Notes: a model not told the origin generated them from the letters alone. Shown: positions 26,218 to 36,165, counted from the stretch's first letter. The stretch: 64,000 nt of DNA from Natribaculum luteum (GCF_023008545.1 NZ_CP095397.1:2542001-2606000); one strand, 5' to 3'. A program made the numbers and translations.

Positions 26218-27483
26218 TCACCCGAAGTCGCCGAGCGACGTCTGGCCGCAGGATCGCTCCGGTGGACTGGAACTCGTCGGCCGGTCGCCGGTCGACTGCT
26301 CGTCGCGAGCGCGATCGTGATCGGCCGACGACCAGCCGTCGAGGCTGGTCTGGTCGCCAGCAGCGAACTCGAGGTTCGCGACCCGGACACCGAGTTTCCG
26401 CACGCGCCGTTCGAGGAACTCCTCGAATAGTTCGAGGGCGATCTCCTCGACGAGGTCGGGGTCGTCGACGGGACCCGGGAGCGACTGCTCGCGCGTGTGG
26501 ACGTCGTACGGCGGCGTAACGGCTTTCACTCCGACGGTTCGGTACAGCGCACCCTCGCGACGTGCCCGATCCGCGACGGCGGCGGCGAGCGTCTCGATCC
26601 CCTCGCGTTTCGGACCGGGGGCTTCGACGGGCGACCCGAACGCCGACTCCCGCGAGAAGCTCTTGGGCTCGCCTTTCGGCTCGACGCGGCGGTCGTCCTC
26701 GCCGCGGGCGCGGTCGTACAGTTCGCGGCCCCGCTCGCCGAATCGCTCGACCAGCGGCTCCGGATCGGCCTCGGCGACGTCGCCCGCGGTCTCGAGGCCC
26801 ATCTCCCGGAGTTCGCGGGCGGTGACGGGGCCGACGCCGTGAAGCAGGTCGACCTCGAGCGGCGCGAGAAACTCCCGCACCTCGCCTGGCTGGACGACGG
26901 TGAGGCCGTCGGGCTTGTCGAAGTCGCTGGCGATCTTCGCCGCGCTCATCGTCGGAGCGACGCCGACGCTGACGGTGACGCCGATCTCGCGGCGGATGCG
27001 GTTTTTGACGTGACGGGCGAAGCCGTCGGCGACCTCCCAGGCCGTCCGGTCGGTGACGTCGAGGTAGGCCTCGTCGATGCTCACCTCGCGGACGACGTCG
27101 GCACACTCGTGGAGGATCGCCCGGACGTCCTCGCTGATCGACTCGTAGTAGTCCATGTCGACCGGCCGGTAGTGGCCCGTCTCCGCGGCCGTGGGGTCTG
27201 GATCGTCGTCCACGTCGGCTCGGCGGGGCAGTCGCTCGAGTGCCGTGCTGATCGCCTGTGCGCTCTCGACACCGAACTCGCGGGCTTCGTAGCTCGCGGT
27301 GGCGACGGCACCGACGGTCTCGCCCGGTTCGTAGCCCATCCCGACGACGACGGGTTCGCCTTCGAGGGCGGGTTCGCGCAGCCGCTCGCAGGAGGCGTAG
27401 AAGCAGTCGGCGTCGACGTGGAGGACGATGCGATCCTCGTCGTCCTCGCTCGTGACGCCGGGAAGCTGCGGCCCGTCGCGCAT
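26218..27483 (-). CDS. dinB: DNA polymerase IV (Y family)
   Basis: Protein of 421 residues. VLHVDADCFYASCERL near 20-35 holds the first catalytic Asp pair and SIDEAYLDVTD near 135 the Asp-Glu pair. Helix-hairpin-helix (LLHGVGPVTARELREMG) and little-finger regions follow. The end GQTSLGDFG is a PCNA-interaction motif (Q-x-x-hydrophobic-x-x-F-like), and a second QTSLDGW lies near 375. It copies past damaged bases. Acidic inserts are typical of haloarchaea. Confidence 0.95.
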   Translation of the reverse strand: MRDGPQLPGVTSEDDEDRIVLHVDADCFYASCERLREPALEGEPVVVGMGYEPGETVGAVATASYEAREFGVESAQAISTALERLPRRADVDDDPDPTAAETGHYRPVDMDYYESISEDVRAILHECADVVREVSIDEAYLDVTDRTAWEVADGFARHVKNRIRREIGVTVSVGVAPTMSAAKIASDFDKPDGLTVVQPGEVREFLAPLEVDLLHGVGPVTARELREMGLETAGDVAEADPEPLVERFGERGRELYDRARGEDDRRVEPKGEPKSFSRESAFGSPVEAPGPKREGIETLAAAVADRARREGALYRTVGVKAVTPPYDVHTREQSLPGPVDDPDLVEEIALELFEEFLERRVRKLGVRVANLEFAAGDQTSLDGWSSADHDRARDEQSTGDRPTSSSPPERSCGQTSLGDFG

Positions 27484-27602
27484 AGTCGTGATTTCTCGCG
27501 AGCGGACGTGAACGTTGTTACTGCCGGTCGTACCAGTACCCAGTTAGTGTCCGCGTCTCGAGTCGCGGCGACCGAACCGAGCGAAAAAACGACGGCTGGC
27601 CG

Positions 27603-28016
27603 TCAGCGGGCGGCTGGCTCGCTCGGTTCGACGCTCCGTCGCCGCGCAGACCCCTTCAGCAGCCCGCCGAGTCCGCCCGCGACGGCGCTTGGGATCGCGT
27701 ACAGGAGCGCAACGAGGACGCCCAGGACGAGCACGCTCATGCCCGCGACGAGACTCCCTAGCGGACCTGCGGCCGCACCGGCCAGCGCGCCGAACAGCGC
27801 GAGGACCACCGCGCCGACGATACCGCCGAGGGCACCGGCGATCAGTCCGTTCCAGGCCCCGTTTCCGACGCCACCGCCGGCGAGGTAGCCGGCGACCAGC
27901 CCACCGACGACGCCGCCGCCGATGGTGCCGACGACCGGGATAGCGATGCCGCCGAGCGTCCCGACGACGATCACGACGGCGAATCCGATCACGACTGCCT
28001 TCCAGTTCGTTTCCAT
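27603..28016 (-). CDS. DUF5518-like small membrane protein
   Basis: Protein of 137 residues from METNWKAVVIGFAV. Glycine- and alanine-rich hydrophobic segments (GGIAIPVVGTIGGGVVGGLVAGYLAGG, LIAGALGGIVGAVVL read as parts) with small-residue packing, and a basic C-terminal tail. It resembles the haloarchaeal DUF5518 family of unknown role. It is a single-gene unit, with the start set by the conserved Met before the first helix. Confidence 0.8.
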   Translation of the reverse strand: METNWKAVVIGFAVVIVVGTLGGIAIPVVGTIGGGVVGGLVAGYLAGGGVGNGAWNGLIAGALGGIVGAVVLALFGALAGAAAGPLGSLVAGMSVLVLGVLVALLYAIPSAVAGGLGGLLKGSARRRSVEPSEPAAR

Positions 28017-28149
28017 GTAATAACACAGGTCGAGAGAGGGGATAACGGATTTCGACGATTTCACGGACACTCGAGATTCTGATACGATTCGCGTGGTGTC
28101 AGACGCGGTGGACGCTTCGATTCCGATGGCCGCCGAATCCGGGTCCGAC

Positions 28150-28998
28150 TCAACGTCTCGGCCGGTGGTCGATCTCGACGATCCGGGCTCGCCAGTAGGG
28201 CAAGTCGCCGTCGGGCAGGTTCCACTCGACCTCGGCCTCGGTCGGCACGAGCATGCCGTTTCTGACCCGATAGTCGGCGAAGTAGCCCGTCCACGGCGCG
28301 TACGCGTCGTCTTCCTGGCGATAGCGGCGGTCGGCGACGACGCGATCGACCTCGTCGTCGTCGGTGAAGTGAAAGACGAGCGAGGCGGTCGTCCCCTCGT
28401 TGGTCAGCGTCGCCCTGGCCGAGCGGTCGTCGATCGGTTCCCACTCGACGCCCTCGCCCGGCAGCAACGCCGTCGGGAACCAGACGGCCTCGGCGAGATA
28501 CCGCAGCAACTCCCCGGCGTTCATCTCCGGGCTCGGCTCTACGTCGGCGACGGTGACGGTCGAGAGGAGTTTCGCACGCAGGTACCCCTCGCCGCCCTCG
28601 TAGGCGTCCACGACGCGGGCGGAAACAAGCGGCGCGAACGCGATCTCGGCGTCCCAGACGAATCCCGGCGGCGAGACCGTGAAGTGCTGGGTCGCCTCGA
28701 GGGGCTTCCACGGCGTCGTCGCGTCACCCGGGCGGAACGCGCCGCGTTGTTCGGTGCGAACCGTTCGAACGCAGGGCTGGCCCTCCTCGAGCGCGCCGTC
28801 GAGGTACCGCCGGACGGGCGCGGGAAGGTCCTCGAGGTCGTCCCGCCGGAAGACGCGGTCGGTCTCGACGTCGGCGTTTGCGAGGAGATCGGCGACGAGG
28901 TTGGCGGTGGCCCGCTCGAGGTGACGCCGGTTGACAAGGACGACGCCGACACCGGCGGCGACGACGCCGACGGTTCCAGCTGCGATCTTGCGCCACAT
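28150..28998 (-). CDS. DUF6544/DUF6920-type protein with N-terminal membrane anchor
   Basis: Protein of 282 residues from MWRKIAAGTVGVV, a single N-terminal membrane helix. The body has LPAPVRRYLDGAL near 58, GAFRPG, QHFTVSPPGFVWDAEI near 104, YLAEAVWFPTALLPG near 165 and DRRYRQEDDAYAPW near 230. These follow a family I link to DUF6544/DUF6920 (name from memory). Its role is unknown; the fold may bind a lipophilic ligand. It is divergent from ggt. Confidence 0.75.
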   Translation of the reverse strand: MWRKIAAGTVGVVAAGVGVVLVNRRHLERATANLVADLLANADVETDRVFRRDDLEDLPAPVRRYLDGALEEGQPCVRTVRTEQRGAFRPGDATTPWKPLEATQHFTVSPPGFVWDAEIAFAPLVSARVVDAYEGGEGYLRAKLLSTVTVADVEPSPEMNAGELLRYLAEAVWFPTALLPGEGVEWEPIDDRSARATLTNEGTTASLVFHFTDDDEVDRVVADRRYRQEDDAYAPWTGYFADYRVRNGMLVPTEAEVEWNLPDGDLPYWRARIVEIDHRPRR

Positions 28999-29147
28999 AC
29001 GGGGTCTCTCACCGCCCTCGTATTTGAGGTGTCGGCCGGAGACAGTTGACGTCGGTCCGCGAGGAAGACGAGTCAAGCACTGGGACACGAACCGCACAGA
29101 CTGCCGGGACGACCGCGCTTTAGGCGCTCCGGTCGAGAGAGGACGGC

Positions 29148-30809
29148 ATGGACATCGATCTGGACCGATTCGACTCGAGGCGGTCGACCGTCTACGCGAA
29201 CCGGGGGATGGTCGCGACGAGCCAGCCACTCGCCGCCGAGGCGGGGCTGTCGATCCTCCGGGACGGCGGCAACGCCTTCGACGCCGCGGTCGCCACCGCC
29301 GCCGCGCTCAACGTCGTCGAGCCGACGTCGACGGGGCTGGGCGGCGACGTCTTCGCGCTGTACCGCACCGCCGACGGCGAGGTCGGCGCGATGCGCTCCT
29401 GTGGCGGCGCGCCAGCCGATGCGACGATCGAGAACGTCCGGCAGGCGCTCGAAGAGACCGACGACGTCTCGGCGTACTACCCCGAGTCTCGAGGGTACGC
29501 CGTCGACGACACCGCGGGCGGCGACGACCTCGAGATGCCCTTCCTCGGCCCGCACGCGGTGACGGTCCCCGGGACGGCCCGCGGCTGGGAGGCGACGGTC
29601 GAAGAACTCGGTCGGCTGTCGCTCGGCGACGTCCTCGAGCCGGCGATCCACTACGCGACCGAGGGCTACCCCGTCTCCGAGGTCATCGCCCACTACTGGC
29701 AGAGCGCGCCGGAACTGTTCACCGACGAGCACGCCCGCGAGGCGTACCTCGTCGACGACGCGGCACCCGAACCCGGCCAGACCGTGGCGCTGCCCCGCCT
29801 CGGCGAGACGATGCAGACGATCGCCGAGGAGGGTGCCGACGTCGTCTACGAGGGCGAGGTCGCCGAGGCCATCGCCACGGAGGTTCAGGAGGCAGGCGGG
29901 TTCATGACCGTCGACGACCTCGCCGCGTTCGAACCCGAGTTCCTCGATCCCGTGTCGACGACCTACAACGGTGCGGAGATCTACGAACTGCCGCCGAACA
30001 ACCAGGGGCTGATCGCACTCGAGGCGCTGAACCTCGCCGAGGAGATCGGCGCGGGCGAGCACCCCTACGAGTCGGCCGAGCGCGTCCACGCCTTCGCGGA
30101 GGCGACGAAACTCGCGTTCGTCGACGGCCACCGCTACATCACCGACCCCGACTACGAGGAGATCCCGCCGCTGGCGTCGAAGGCCTACGCTCGAAAGCGG
30201 GCGACGGCGATCGGCGAGACGGCGATCGACGACCCCGACGTGGGCGTGCCGAACGCGAACGCCGAGGACGCCGACACCGTCTTGCTCACCGTCGGCGACG
30301 CGGAGGGGAACCTCGTCTCGTACATCAACTCTCGCTTCGCGGGGTTCGGCAGCGGCCTGGTCGCGGGCGACACCGGCATCGCCCTGCAAAACCGCGGCGC
30401 GTCGTTCTCGCTCGACCCCGAGCACCCGAACAGCCTCGAGCCCGGCAAACGGCCGTTCCACACGCTCGTCCCGGCCGTCGCACGCCTCGGCGAGGACGAC
30501 TGGGCGGCGTTCGGCGTCATGGGCGGGTACATGCAGCCACAGGGCCACGTCCAGGTGATCTCGAACCTCGTCGACTACGGGATGACGCCACAGCAGGCGC
30601 TCGACACGCCCCGGTGGCGGTACCGCGAGGAGGGAACGCTCGGCGTCGAAGAACGCCTCTCGAACCAGACGGCGCTCGTCCGCAAGGGCCACGACGTCCG
30701 CGTCCTGCCACCGTCGCTGTTCGGCGGCGCACAGCTCGTTCGCCGTCAGGGCGAGACACTCGCCGCCGCGACCGAGCCGCGAAAGGACGGAAACGCCGTC
30801 GGCTACTGA
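29148..30809 (+). CDS. ggt: Gamma-glutamyltransferase family enzyme
   Basis: Protein of 553 residues of the Ntn-hydrolase type. The N-terminal part has AEAGLSILRDGGNAFDAAVA and ALNVVEPTSTGLGGDVFALY near 30-65. The processing site is in ANAEDADTVLLTVGDAEGN near 365, where a Thr is expected to become the nucleophile of the small subunit. Substrate residues follow in YINSRFAGFGSGLVAGDTG. It cleaves or transfers gamma-glutamyl groups, in this organism perhaps from gamma-glutamylcysteine. No signal peptide, so probably cytoplasmic. Confidence 0.92.
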   Translation: MDIDLDRFDSRRSTVYANRGMVATSQPLAAEAGLSILRDGGNAFDAAVATAAALNVVEPTSTGLGGDVFALYRTADGEVGAMRSCGGAPADATIENVRQALEETDDVSAYYPESRGYAVDDTAGGDDLEMPFLGPHAVTVPGTARGWEATVEELGRLSLGDVLEPAIHYATEGYPVSEVIAHYWQSAPELFTDEHAREAYLVDDAAPEPGQTVALPRLGETMQTIAEEGADVVYEGEVAEAIATEVQEAGGFMTVDDLAAFEPEFLDPVSTTYNGAEIYELPPNNQGLIALEALNLAEEIGAGEHPYESAERVHAFAEATKLAFVDGHRYITDPDYEEIPPLASKAYARKRATAIGETAIDDPDVGVPNANAEDADTVLLTVGDAEGNLVSYINSRFAGFGSGLVAGDTGIALQNRGASFSLDPEHPNSLEPGKRPFHTLVPAVARLGEDDWAAFGVMGGYMQPQGHVQVISNLVDYGMTPQQALDTPRWRYREEGTLGVEERLSNQTALVRKGHDVRVLPPSLFGGAQLVRRQGETLAAATEPRKDGNAVGY

Positions 30810-30816
30810 TCGCCAC

Positions 30817-31635
30817 TCAGAGACGACCCCGAAGCCAGGCGAGGCCACTCCTGAGGCTCGAGGCGTTCGTGATCTCCGCCATCTCCGAACGCGTGAGTTC
30901 GAAGTCGAAGACGTCGACGTTCTCCGCCAGGTGCTCGCGACTCGCGGCCTTCGGGATGGCGATTACGCCAGCGTGCTGGATCGCCCACCGGATCGCCACC
31001 TGTGCGGGACTGACGCCGTATCGCCAGCCGATCTCGGTCAGCGTGTCGTCGTGGACCACCCCGCCGTGGGCCAGCGGGCTGTAGGCGGTGAGGACGATTT
31101 CCTCGTCCTGGCAGTACGCAAGCAGTTCGCGCTGCGGTTCGTAGGGGTGAAACTGGACCTGGTTCGTCAGCAGCGGCAGGTCGGAGGCCCGCTGTGCTTT
31201 CTGCAGCTGGTCGACCGAGAAGTTGCTCACGCCGATCGCACGCACCAGTCCCTCCTCGTGGAGGTCGTTCATCGCCGCCATCGTCTCCGCGACGTCGACG
31301 AGTGGGTTCGGCCAGTGTACCAGGAGGAGGTCGACGTAGTCGACGCCGAGTCGATCGAGACTCGCTTTCGTCGACTCGAGGACGTCGTCGTACCGGGCGT
31401 TTCGCCCCCACACCTTCGTCGTCAGGAAGAGTTCCTCTCGCGAGACGTCAGACGCGCTGATCGCGATCCCGACCTCGCGTTCGTTGCCGTACTTCTGTGC
31501 CGTGTCGACGTGTCGATAGCCCAGTTCGAGTGCAGTCTCGACCGCGCGACGACATGTGTGGCCGGTCATCCGCCACGTGCCCAGCCCGACCGTCGGGATC
31601 TCGAGTCCCGCCCGCGAGACGACCGTCGAAACCAT
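30817..31635 (-). CDS. Aldo/keto reductase
   Basis: Protein of 272 residues from MVSTVVSRAGLEIPT. The TIM-barrel reductase motifs are present: GYRHVDTAQKYGNE (Asp, Tyr), LFLTTKVW (Lys), VDLLLVHWPNP (His), and AIPKAASREHLAEN for NADPH phosphate. It reduces aldehydes or ketones with NADPH; the substrate is not evident. It converges with ggt (7 bases between stops). Confidence 0.93.
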   Translation of the reverse strand: MVSTVVSRAGLEIPTVGLGTWRMTGHTCRRAVETALELGYRHVDTAQKYGNEREVGIAISASDVSREELFLTTKVWGRNARYDDVLESTKASLDRLGVDYVDLLLVHWPNPLVDVAETMAAMNDLHEEGLVRAIGVSNFSVDQLQKAQRASDLPLLTNQVQFHPYEPQRELLAYCQDEEIVLTAYSPLAHGGVVHDDTLTEIGWRYGVSPAQVAIRWAIQHAGVIAIPKAASREHLAENVDVFDFELTRSEMAEITNASSLRSGLAWLRGRL

Positions 31636-31713
31636 ATCGTGGTATTTGTCCTCGAGTGACAAATATGCTGTCGGCTGACCGGCACCGACGACGGCGCATT
31701 GAACCGGCGGGGT

Positions 31714-31722
31714 CTTTTTATT
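31714..31722 (+). promoter_or_regulatory. TATA-like box of the PAS/GAF regulator gene
   Basis: CTTTTTATT lies about 26 bases before ATG 31744, fixing that start as likely and making the transcript leaderless. Confidence 0.5.
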
Positions 31723-31743
31723 CGTCGACGGCCCAGTCTGGGT

Positions 31744-34700
31744 ATGAATCGCGGTCTCGAGACGTCGACTGTCTCCCGATCGATTCGGGTACTCGCGACC
31801 GGATCGTCGTGGCTCGAGTCGACGGTCGACGCAGTGGCGACTGACGACGTCTCGATCGACGTGACGACGGCGCTCTCGGCCGACGCGACGACCGAGTACG
31901 ACTGCGTTCTCACCGACGATCCGGACGCGGCGGCGGTCGAGACGATGACGCCGGTCGTCCTCGTCACCGACCTCGACGGCTCGAGCGACGCCGACAGGTT
32001 ACTCTCGGACGGCGTTGACGACGTCCTGACACGTCGCGACGCCGCCGACGACGCGCTGGTTCGCCACCGATTACGGCAGGTAGCCCAGCTGTCGAACGCG
32101 CGCCGGAAACTCGACGAACGGGAGTCGTGGTACCGGACGCTGATCGAACGGTCGTCGACGATCCTGATGGTCCTCGACGAACAGCGCCGCCGGGAGTACG
32201 TCAGCCCGGCCGTCGAACGGATCACCGGCTACAGCCAGGACGAACTGGTCGGTAGTCGCGTCGACGACGTCGTCCAGCCCGACGATCTCGACGCGTACGT
32301 CTCGGCGTTCGAGACGGTCCTCGAGAACGGGCCGGGCGCGACGGCGTCCTGTGAGTATACGGCCCGGTACGCTGACGGAACTCCACACGTCCACGAAGCG
32401 ATCCTCACGAACCGGCTCGGGGATCCGGTCGTCGACGGAATCGTCGTCTCGGTCCGGAACGTCACTGAACATCGACGCGTCGAACGCGAACTCAGCGAGT
32501 CGTTCGAACGGGTCACAGACGCCTTCTTCGCCCTCGACGCCGAGAGACGATTTACGTACGTCAACGAACGCGCGGAGTCGATCCTCGAGTACGAGGAGTC
32601 GGAACTGCTCGGTCGTGGCTTCCTCGAGATGTTCCCCGACGCCGAAGGAACAGAACTCGAGCAGGCGGCTATCGACGCCATCGAGTCCCAGGAGCCCCAG
32701 ACTGTCGAAGCCTGTTACGAACCGTACGAAACCTGGATCGAGGCGCGGATGTATCCCTCGCCGTCGGGACTCTCGGTCTACTTCAGGGACATCTCCGAAC
32801 GGATCGAACGCGAACAGGAGGTCATCGAACGAACGGAACGGCTCGAAATGCTCGTCGAGAACGTTCCAGTCATCCTGTACGCGCTCGATTCGACCGGCGA
32901 GTTTACGCTCTCGGAGGGGCGCAGTCTCGAGCACCTCGGCCTCGAACCGGGCGAAGTCGTCGGCGAGTCGGTGTTCGACGCCTACACGGACTACCCGCTG
33001 GTCTGTGAGGACGCCAGACGGGCGCTCGACGGGGAACCGGTCCACTCCCGTCGCACCATCGAGGGCCGAATCTTCGAGACCTGGTACCGGCCCATCGTCC
33101 GCGACGGGACCCTCGAGCGCGTCATTGGTGTCGGCGTCGACGTGACCGAACGCGTCCAGTACGAGCAGGCACTCGGCGCGTTACAGGAGGCGACGAAGAA
33201 CCTGCTGACCGTCGAGTCGAAGCAGGCCGCCTACGAGTACGTCGTCGACACTGCAGCCGATGCGCTCGGACTCGAGGCTGTCGTCGTCTACCGGTTCGAC
33301 GAGCGAGAGAACGAACTCGTCCCGGCAGCCTACTCGACGGAGTTCGTCAAATCGATTCGATCGCCGCCTCGCCTCGAACCGGGCGAGAGCATCGCGTGGG
33401 AGACGTTCGTCCAGGGGACGTCGCAGGTATTCGACGACATCAGAGAGTCACAGACGGTCTACGGCGGCGTCAAGACCGCTCGCAGCGGGCTCTTCGTCCC
33501 TCTCGGCGAGCACGGCGTCATCGCCGCGCTCTCGGACGAAATCGGAACGTACGACGAGGACACGCTCGATCTCGCTCGGTTACTCGGCGCGACAACCGAG
33601 GCTGCACTCGACCGCATCGGACGCACCAGACGCCTTCACGATCGCGAACGCGAACTCGAGCGCCAGAACGCCCGCCTCGAGCAACTGAACCGTGCGGGAC
33701 GGATCAGAGAAGACGTCGAGGAGCTGCTGCTCCGTGCCGACACCAGAGCAGAGATCGAACAGGGTGTATGCGAGCGACTCGTCGAGACCAACGAGTGGGC
33801 GTTCGCCTGGATCGGCGAGCCGGATCCCGGTGGCAACCGCCTCGTGCCGCGAGCGGCGGCCGGACCGGGACGCGAGTACCTCGAGGCCGTCACGGTGACG
33901 GCCGTCGACGACGACGACGCCGAACCGGCGGGGCGGGCTGCGAAGACGCGCTCGTTGACGACCGTCGACAACGTCGCCGAGTCGATGCGAAGCGGTGCCT
34001 GGCAGGCCGAAGCGCTATCGCGAAACCTCCAGTCCGTCGTCTCGGTTCCGCTCGTCTACGACGACTTCCTCTACGGTATCCTCTCGGTGTACGCCGACAG
34101 CCGCGAGGGCTTCGACGACGCGATCGAGTCGACGCTCGCCGAACTCGGGGAGACCATCGGCTACACGATCGACGCCGTCCAGCGAAAGAACGCGCTGATG
34201 AGCGACGAGGTGACCGAGATCGAACTCGAGATCACGGGCGACTCGCCGCTTGGGGCGCTGTCGGAGCGACTCGGTGCCGCCGTCTCCCTCGAGGGCATCG
34301 TTCCACGAGCCGAGGAGTCGGCAATCATTTTCGTGGCGGTCGAGACGGCCCTCGAGGCGGACGAAGTCGAAGATATCGAGATCTTCGACGACGCGACGGT
34401 CATCGATCGAGGGGACGAGGCGACGTTACTCCGCGTCCGGTTTACGGAACCGTTCCTGGGATCGATCGTCGAGAATCACGGCGGGACGTTACGGAAACTC
34501 ACGGCCGACGAAGACGGCGTCCGTGCGACGATCGACGTCCCCCGGTCGGTCGACGTTCGCGAGGTTCTCACATGGATCAACCGCCGTGGCTGTTCCGTCT
34601 CCCTGCTCGCCCGACGCGAGCGAACCGATGGCGAGAACGGCACGTTACATCGCCCCAGCCGAAACACGCTGCTGGACGAACTGACCGACCGCCAGCGCGA

Positions 34701-34878
34701 GGTCGTCCAGGCTGCCTACCACGGCGGATTCTTCGAGTGGCCCCGGCGAAGTACGGGCGAAGAACTCGCAGACTCACTCGAGATTTCCCCGCCGGCATTT
34801 CACAACCACGTCCGGACTGTTCAGCGAAAAATCTTCTCGGCGCTGTTCGACCAGGACCGGATCGCTAGCGGAGGTTAA
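31744..34878 (+). CDS. PAS/GAF multi-domain Bat-like regulator with HTH_10
   Basis: Protein of 1,044 residues. In order: a short degenerate receiver-like segment (1-110), PAS domain 1 (YRTLIERSSTILMVLDEQRR), PAS 2 (RVTDAFFALDAERRFTYVN), PAS 3 (LVENVPVILYALDSTGEFTL), a GAF domain (near 490-640), a second GAF (near 660-800), a Bat-associated region, and C-terminal HTH_10 (LTDRQREVVQAAYHGGFFEW, SPPAFHNHVRTVQRKIF read as helices). No kinase domain, so it senses redox, light or small molecules and binds DNA directly. It likely resembles the bacterio-opsin activator class. Confidence 0.93.
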   Translation: MNRGLETSTVSRSIRVLATGSSWLESTVDAVATDDVSIDVTTALSADATTEYDCVLTDDPDAAAVETMTPVVLVTDLDGSSDADRLLSDGVDDVLTRRDAADDALVRHRLRQVAQLSNARRKLDERESWYRTLIERSSTILMVLDEQRRREYVSPAVERITGYSQDELVGSRVDDVVQPDDLDAYVSAFETVLENGPGATASCEYTARYADGTPHVHEAILTNRLGDPVVDGIVVSVRNVTEHRRVERELSESFERVTDAFFALDAERRFTYVNERAESILEYEESELLGRGFLEMFPDAEGTELEQAAIDAIESQEPQTVEACYEPYETWIEARMYPSPSGLSVYFRDISERIEREQEVIERTERLEMLVENVPVILYALDSTGEFTLSEGRSLEHLGLEPGEVVGESVFDAYTDYPLVCEDARRALDGEPVHSRRTIEGRIFETWYRPIVRDGTLERVIGVGVDVTERVQYEQALGALQEATKNLLTVESKQAAYEYVVDTAADALGLEAVVVYRFDERENELVPAAYSTEFVKSIRSPPRLEPGESIAWETFVQGTSQVFDDIRESQTVYGGVKTARSGLFVPLGEHGVIAALSDEIGTYDEDTLDLARLLGATTEAALDRIGRTRRLHDRERELERQNARLEQLNRAGRIREDVEELLLRADTRAEIEQGVCERLVETNEWAFAWIGEPDPGGNRLVPRAAAGPGREYLEAVTVTAVDDDDAEPAGRAAKTRSLTTVDNVAESMRSGAWQAEALSRNLQSVVSVPLVYDDFLYGILSVYADSREGFDDAIESTLAELGETIGYTIDAVQRKNALMSDEVTEIELEITGDSPLGALSERLGAAVSLEGIVPRAEESAIIFVAVETALEADEVEDIEIFDDATVIDRGDEATLLRVRFTEPFLGSIVENHGGTLRKLTADEDGVRATIDVPRSVDVREVLTWINRRGCSVSLLARRERTDGENGTLHRPSRNTLLDELTDRQREVVQAAYHGGFFEWPRRSTGEELADSLEISPPAFHNHVRTVQRKIFSALFDQDRIASGG

Positions 34879-34989
34879 TATTTTAACCGCTCATCTCGAA
34901 CGGCGTTATAGAATTAGTGATTAGCCTCTTTATCTCGAATCGTGAACGGGTAGTAACGTCCCTTGGGAGGTCTTGGGGAACGTACAACC

Positions 34990-35292
34990 ATGACTGAGAT
35001 GACGACAGGATCATCGCGGCCGTCGACGGACGAACGATACACTGTACAGTACGATCGGCTCGACGACGAACCGTTGAGCGTCGCTATCGCCGATGCAGTC
35101 GCCGCTTTCTCCGGTACAGACGTGACCGAACTCGAACCGCTTCACTACGCGATCAACGCCGACGCGCTCGAGCGGCTTTTCGAACCGCGAGCGAACGGAC
35201 TCCGAACTGGGGGATCGGTAACGTTCGAGTACAACGACTGCCTCGTAACGGTCACTGCCGACGGCGAGATTACCGTCGAATCGTCTCGCTAG
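34990..35292 (+). CDS. HalOD1 output-domain protein
   Basis: Protein of 100 residues. The text RYTVQYDRLDDEPLSVAIADAVAAF and ELEPLHYAINADALERLF, then GSVTFEYNDCLVTVTADGEITV, is the haloarchaeal HalOD1 domain pattern. These proteins are predicted signal outputs but have no known partner; the neighbour upstream is the PAS/GAF regulator, 111 bases away. Start ATG 34990 is the second possible Met-containing start and fits best. Confidence 0.88.
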   Translation: MTEMTTGSSRPSTDERYTVQYDRLDDEPLSVAIADAVAAFSGTDVTELEPLHYAINADALERLFEPRANGLRTGGSVTFEYNDCLVTVTADGEITVESSR

Positions 35293-35480
35293 AAGCGAGT
35301 CGTCTCTCTGCGTCGTTTTCACGGACCTGCGTGCTACAGCGAGGGTGACCGCGACTCGAGTGTGGCGACGCCGTCGGCGAGCGGTCGGGACGTCACCGAC
35401 ACTCCTCAGTAGCGCAATCGTCGAAGACATTCGACGGGTAGACCAGACGTATTTTGCTGGCTGCGGGTGTACTCTTTCAC

Positions 35481-36119
35481 ATGTCATCTGAGATGGAGAC
35501 TCTAGTCGATAGACGGCGGGTACTTGGTGCGATCGGTGCCAGTGCAGCCATCGGCGTCGCCGGCTGTCTCGGCGGCGGGGAAGACGACGAGAACGGTGAG
35601 AACGGTGACGACGGCGACGACGGAGACAATGGCGACGACGGCGACGCCGAACAGACCTTCGAGCCGACGGAGTTTCCCGACGACGAGGAGTGTGCGGTCT
35701 GTAACATGATCGCCGCGGAGTATCCGGACTGGAACGCACAGCTCGTCCACGAGAACGAAGACCGGGCGTACTTCTGTACGTCCGGCTGTATGTCCACGTA
35801 CTACGCCGTTCCCGACGAGTTCGACGCCCCGGACTCGGAGATCGCCGGCGTCTGGGCGACCGACTTCGAGACGAGAGAACTCGTCGACGGCACCGAGGCG
35901 TACTACGTCCTCGAGACCGATCCGGACCGGATCGACGATCCGATGATGCGAAATCCCGCACCGTTCACCGACCGCGACGACGCGGTCGCGTACGTCGACG
36001 AGTACGACGACCTCACCGAAGACGACATCGTACGGCTCGAGGACTTCGACCGCGACACCGCCGAGATGTACAGAGGGCGGTTCCTCGAGGACGACGGGAA
36101 CGACGAAGACGAGGCCTAG
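35481..36119 (+). CDS. nosL: NosL-family copper-chaperone-like lipoprotein
   Basis: Protein of 212 residues. Tat signal VDRRRVLGAIGAS and lipobox VAGC, then an Asp/Glu/Gly/Asn-rich linker, then the NosL domain: EECAVCNMIAAEYPDWNAQL with the CxxCxM metal site near residues 70-75, YFCTSGCMSTYY, and YVDEYDDLTEDD. NosL delivers Cu(I) to nitrous oxide reductase in denitrifiers. No nosZ, nosD or nosF is in the window, so it may serve another copper protein. ATG 35493 is an alternative start. Confidence 0.9.
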   Translation: MSSEMETLVDRRRVLGAIGASAAIGVAGCLGGGEDDENGENGDDGDDGDNGDDGDAEQTFEPTEFPDDEECAVCNMIAAEYPDWNAQLVHENEDRAYFCTSGCMSTYYAVPDEFDAPDSEIAGVWATDFETRELVDGTEAYYVLETDPDRIDDPMMRNPAPFTDRDDAVAYVDEYDDLTEDDIVRLEDFDRDTAEMYRGRFLEDDGNDEDEA

Positions 36120-36165
36120 ACGCTTGGCACTCGAGTCGACGCGTCTCGGCAACGCGACCAGCGAC

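Noticed and set aside
35580..35655. Repeated GGCGAC/AACGGT units in nosL as a CRISPR-like or minisatellite array
   Set aside because: They encode the acidic linker after the lipobox; unit lengths vary and there are no spacers. No CRISPR array was seen anywhere.
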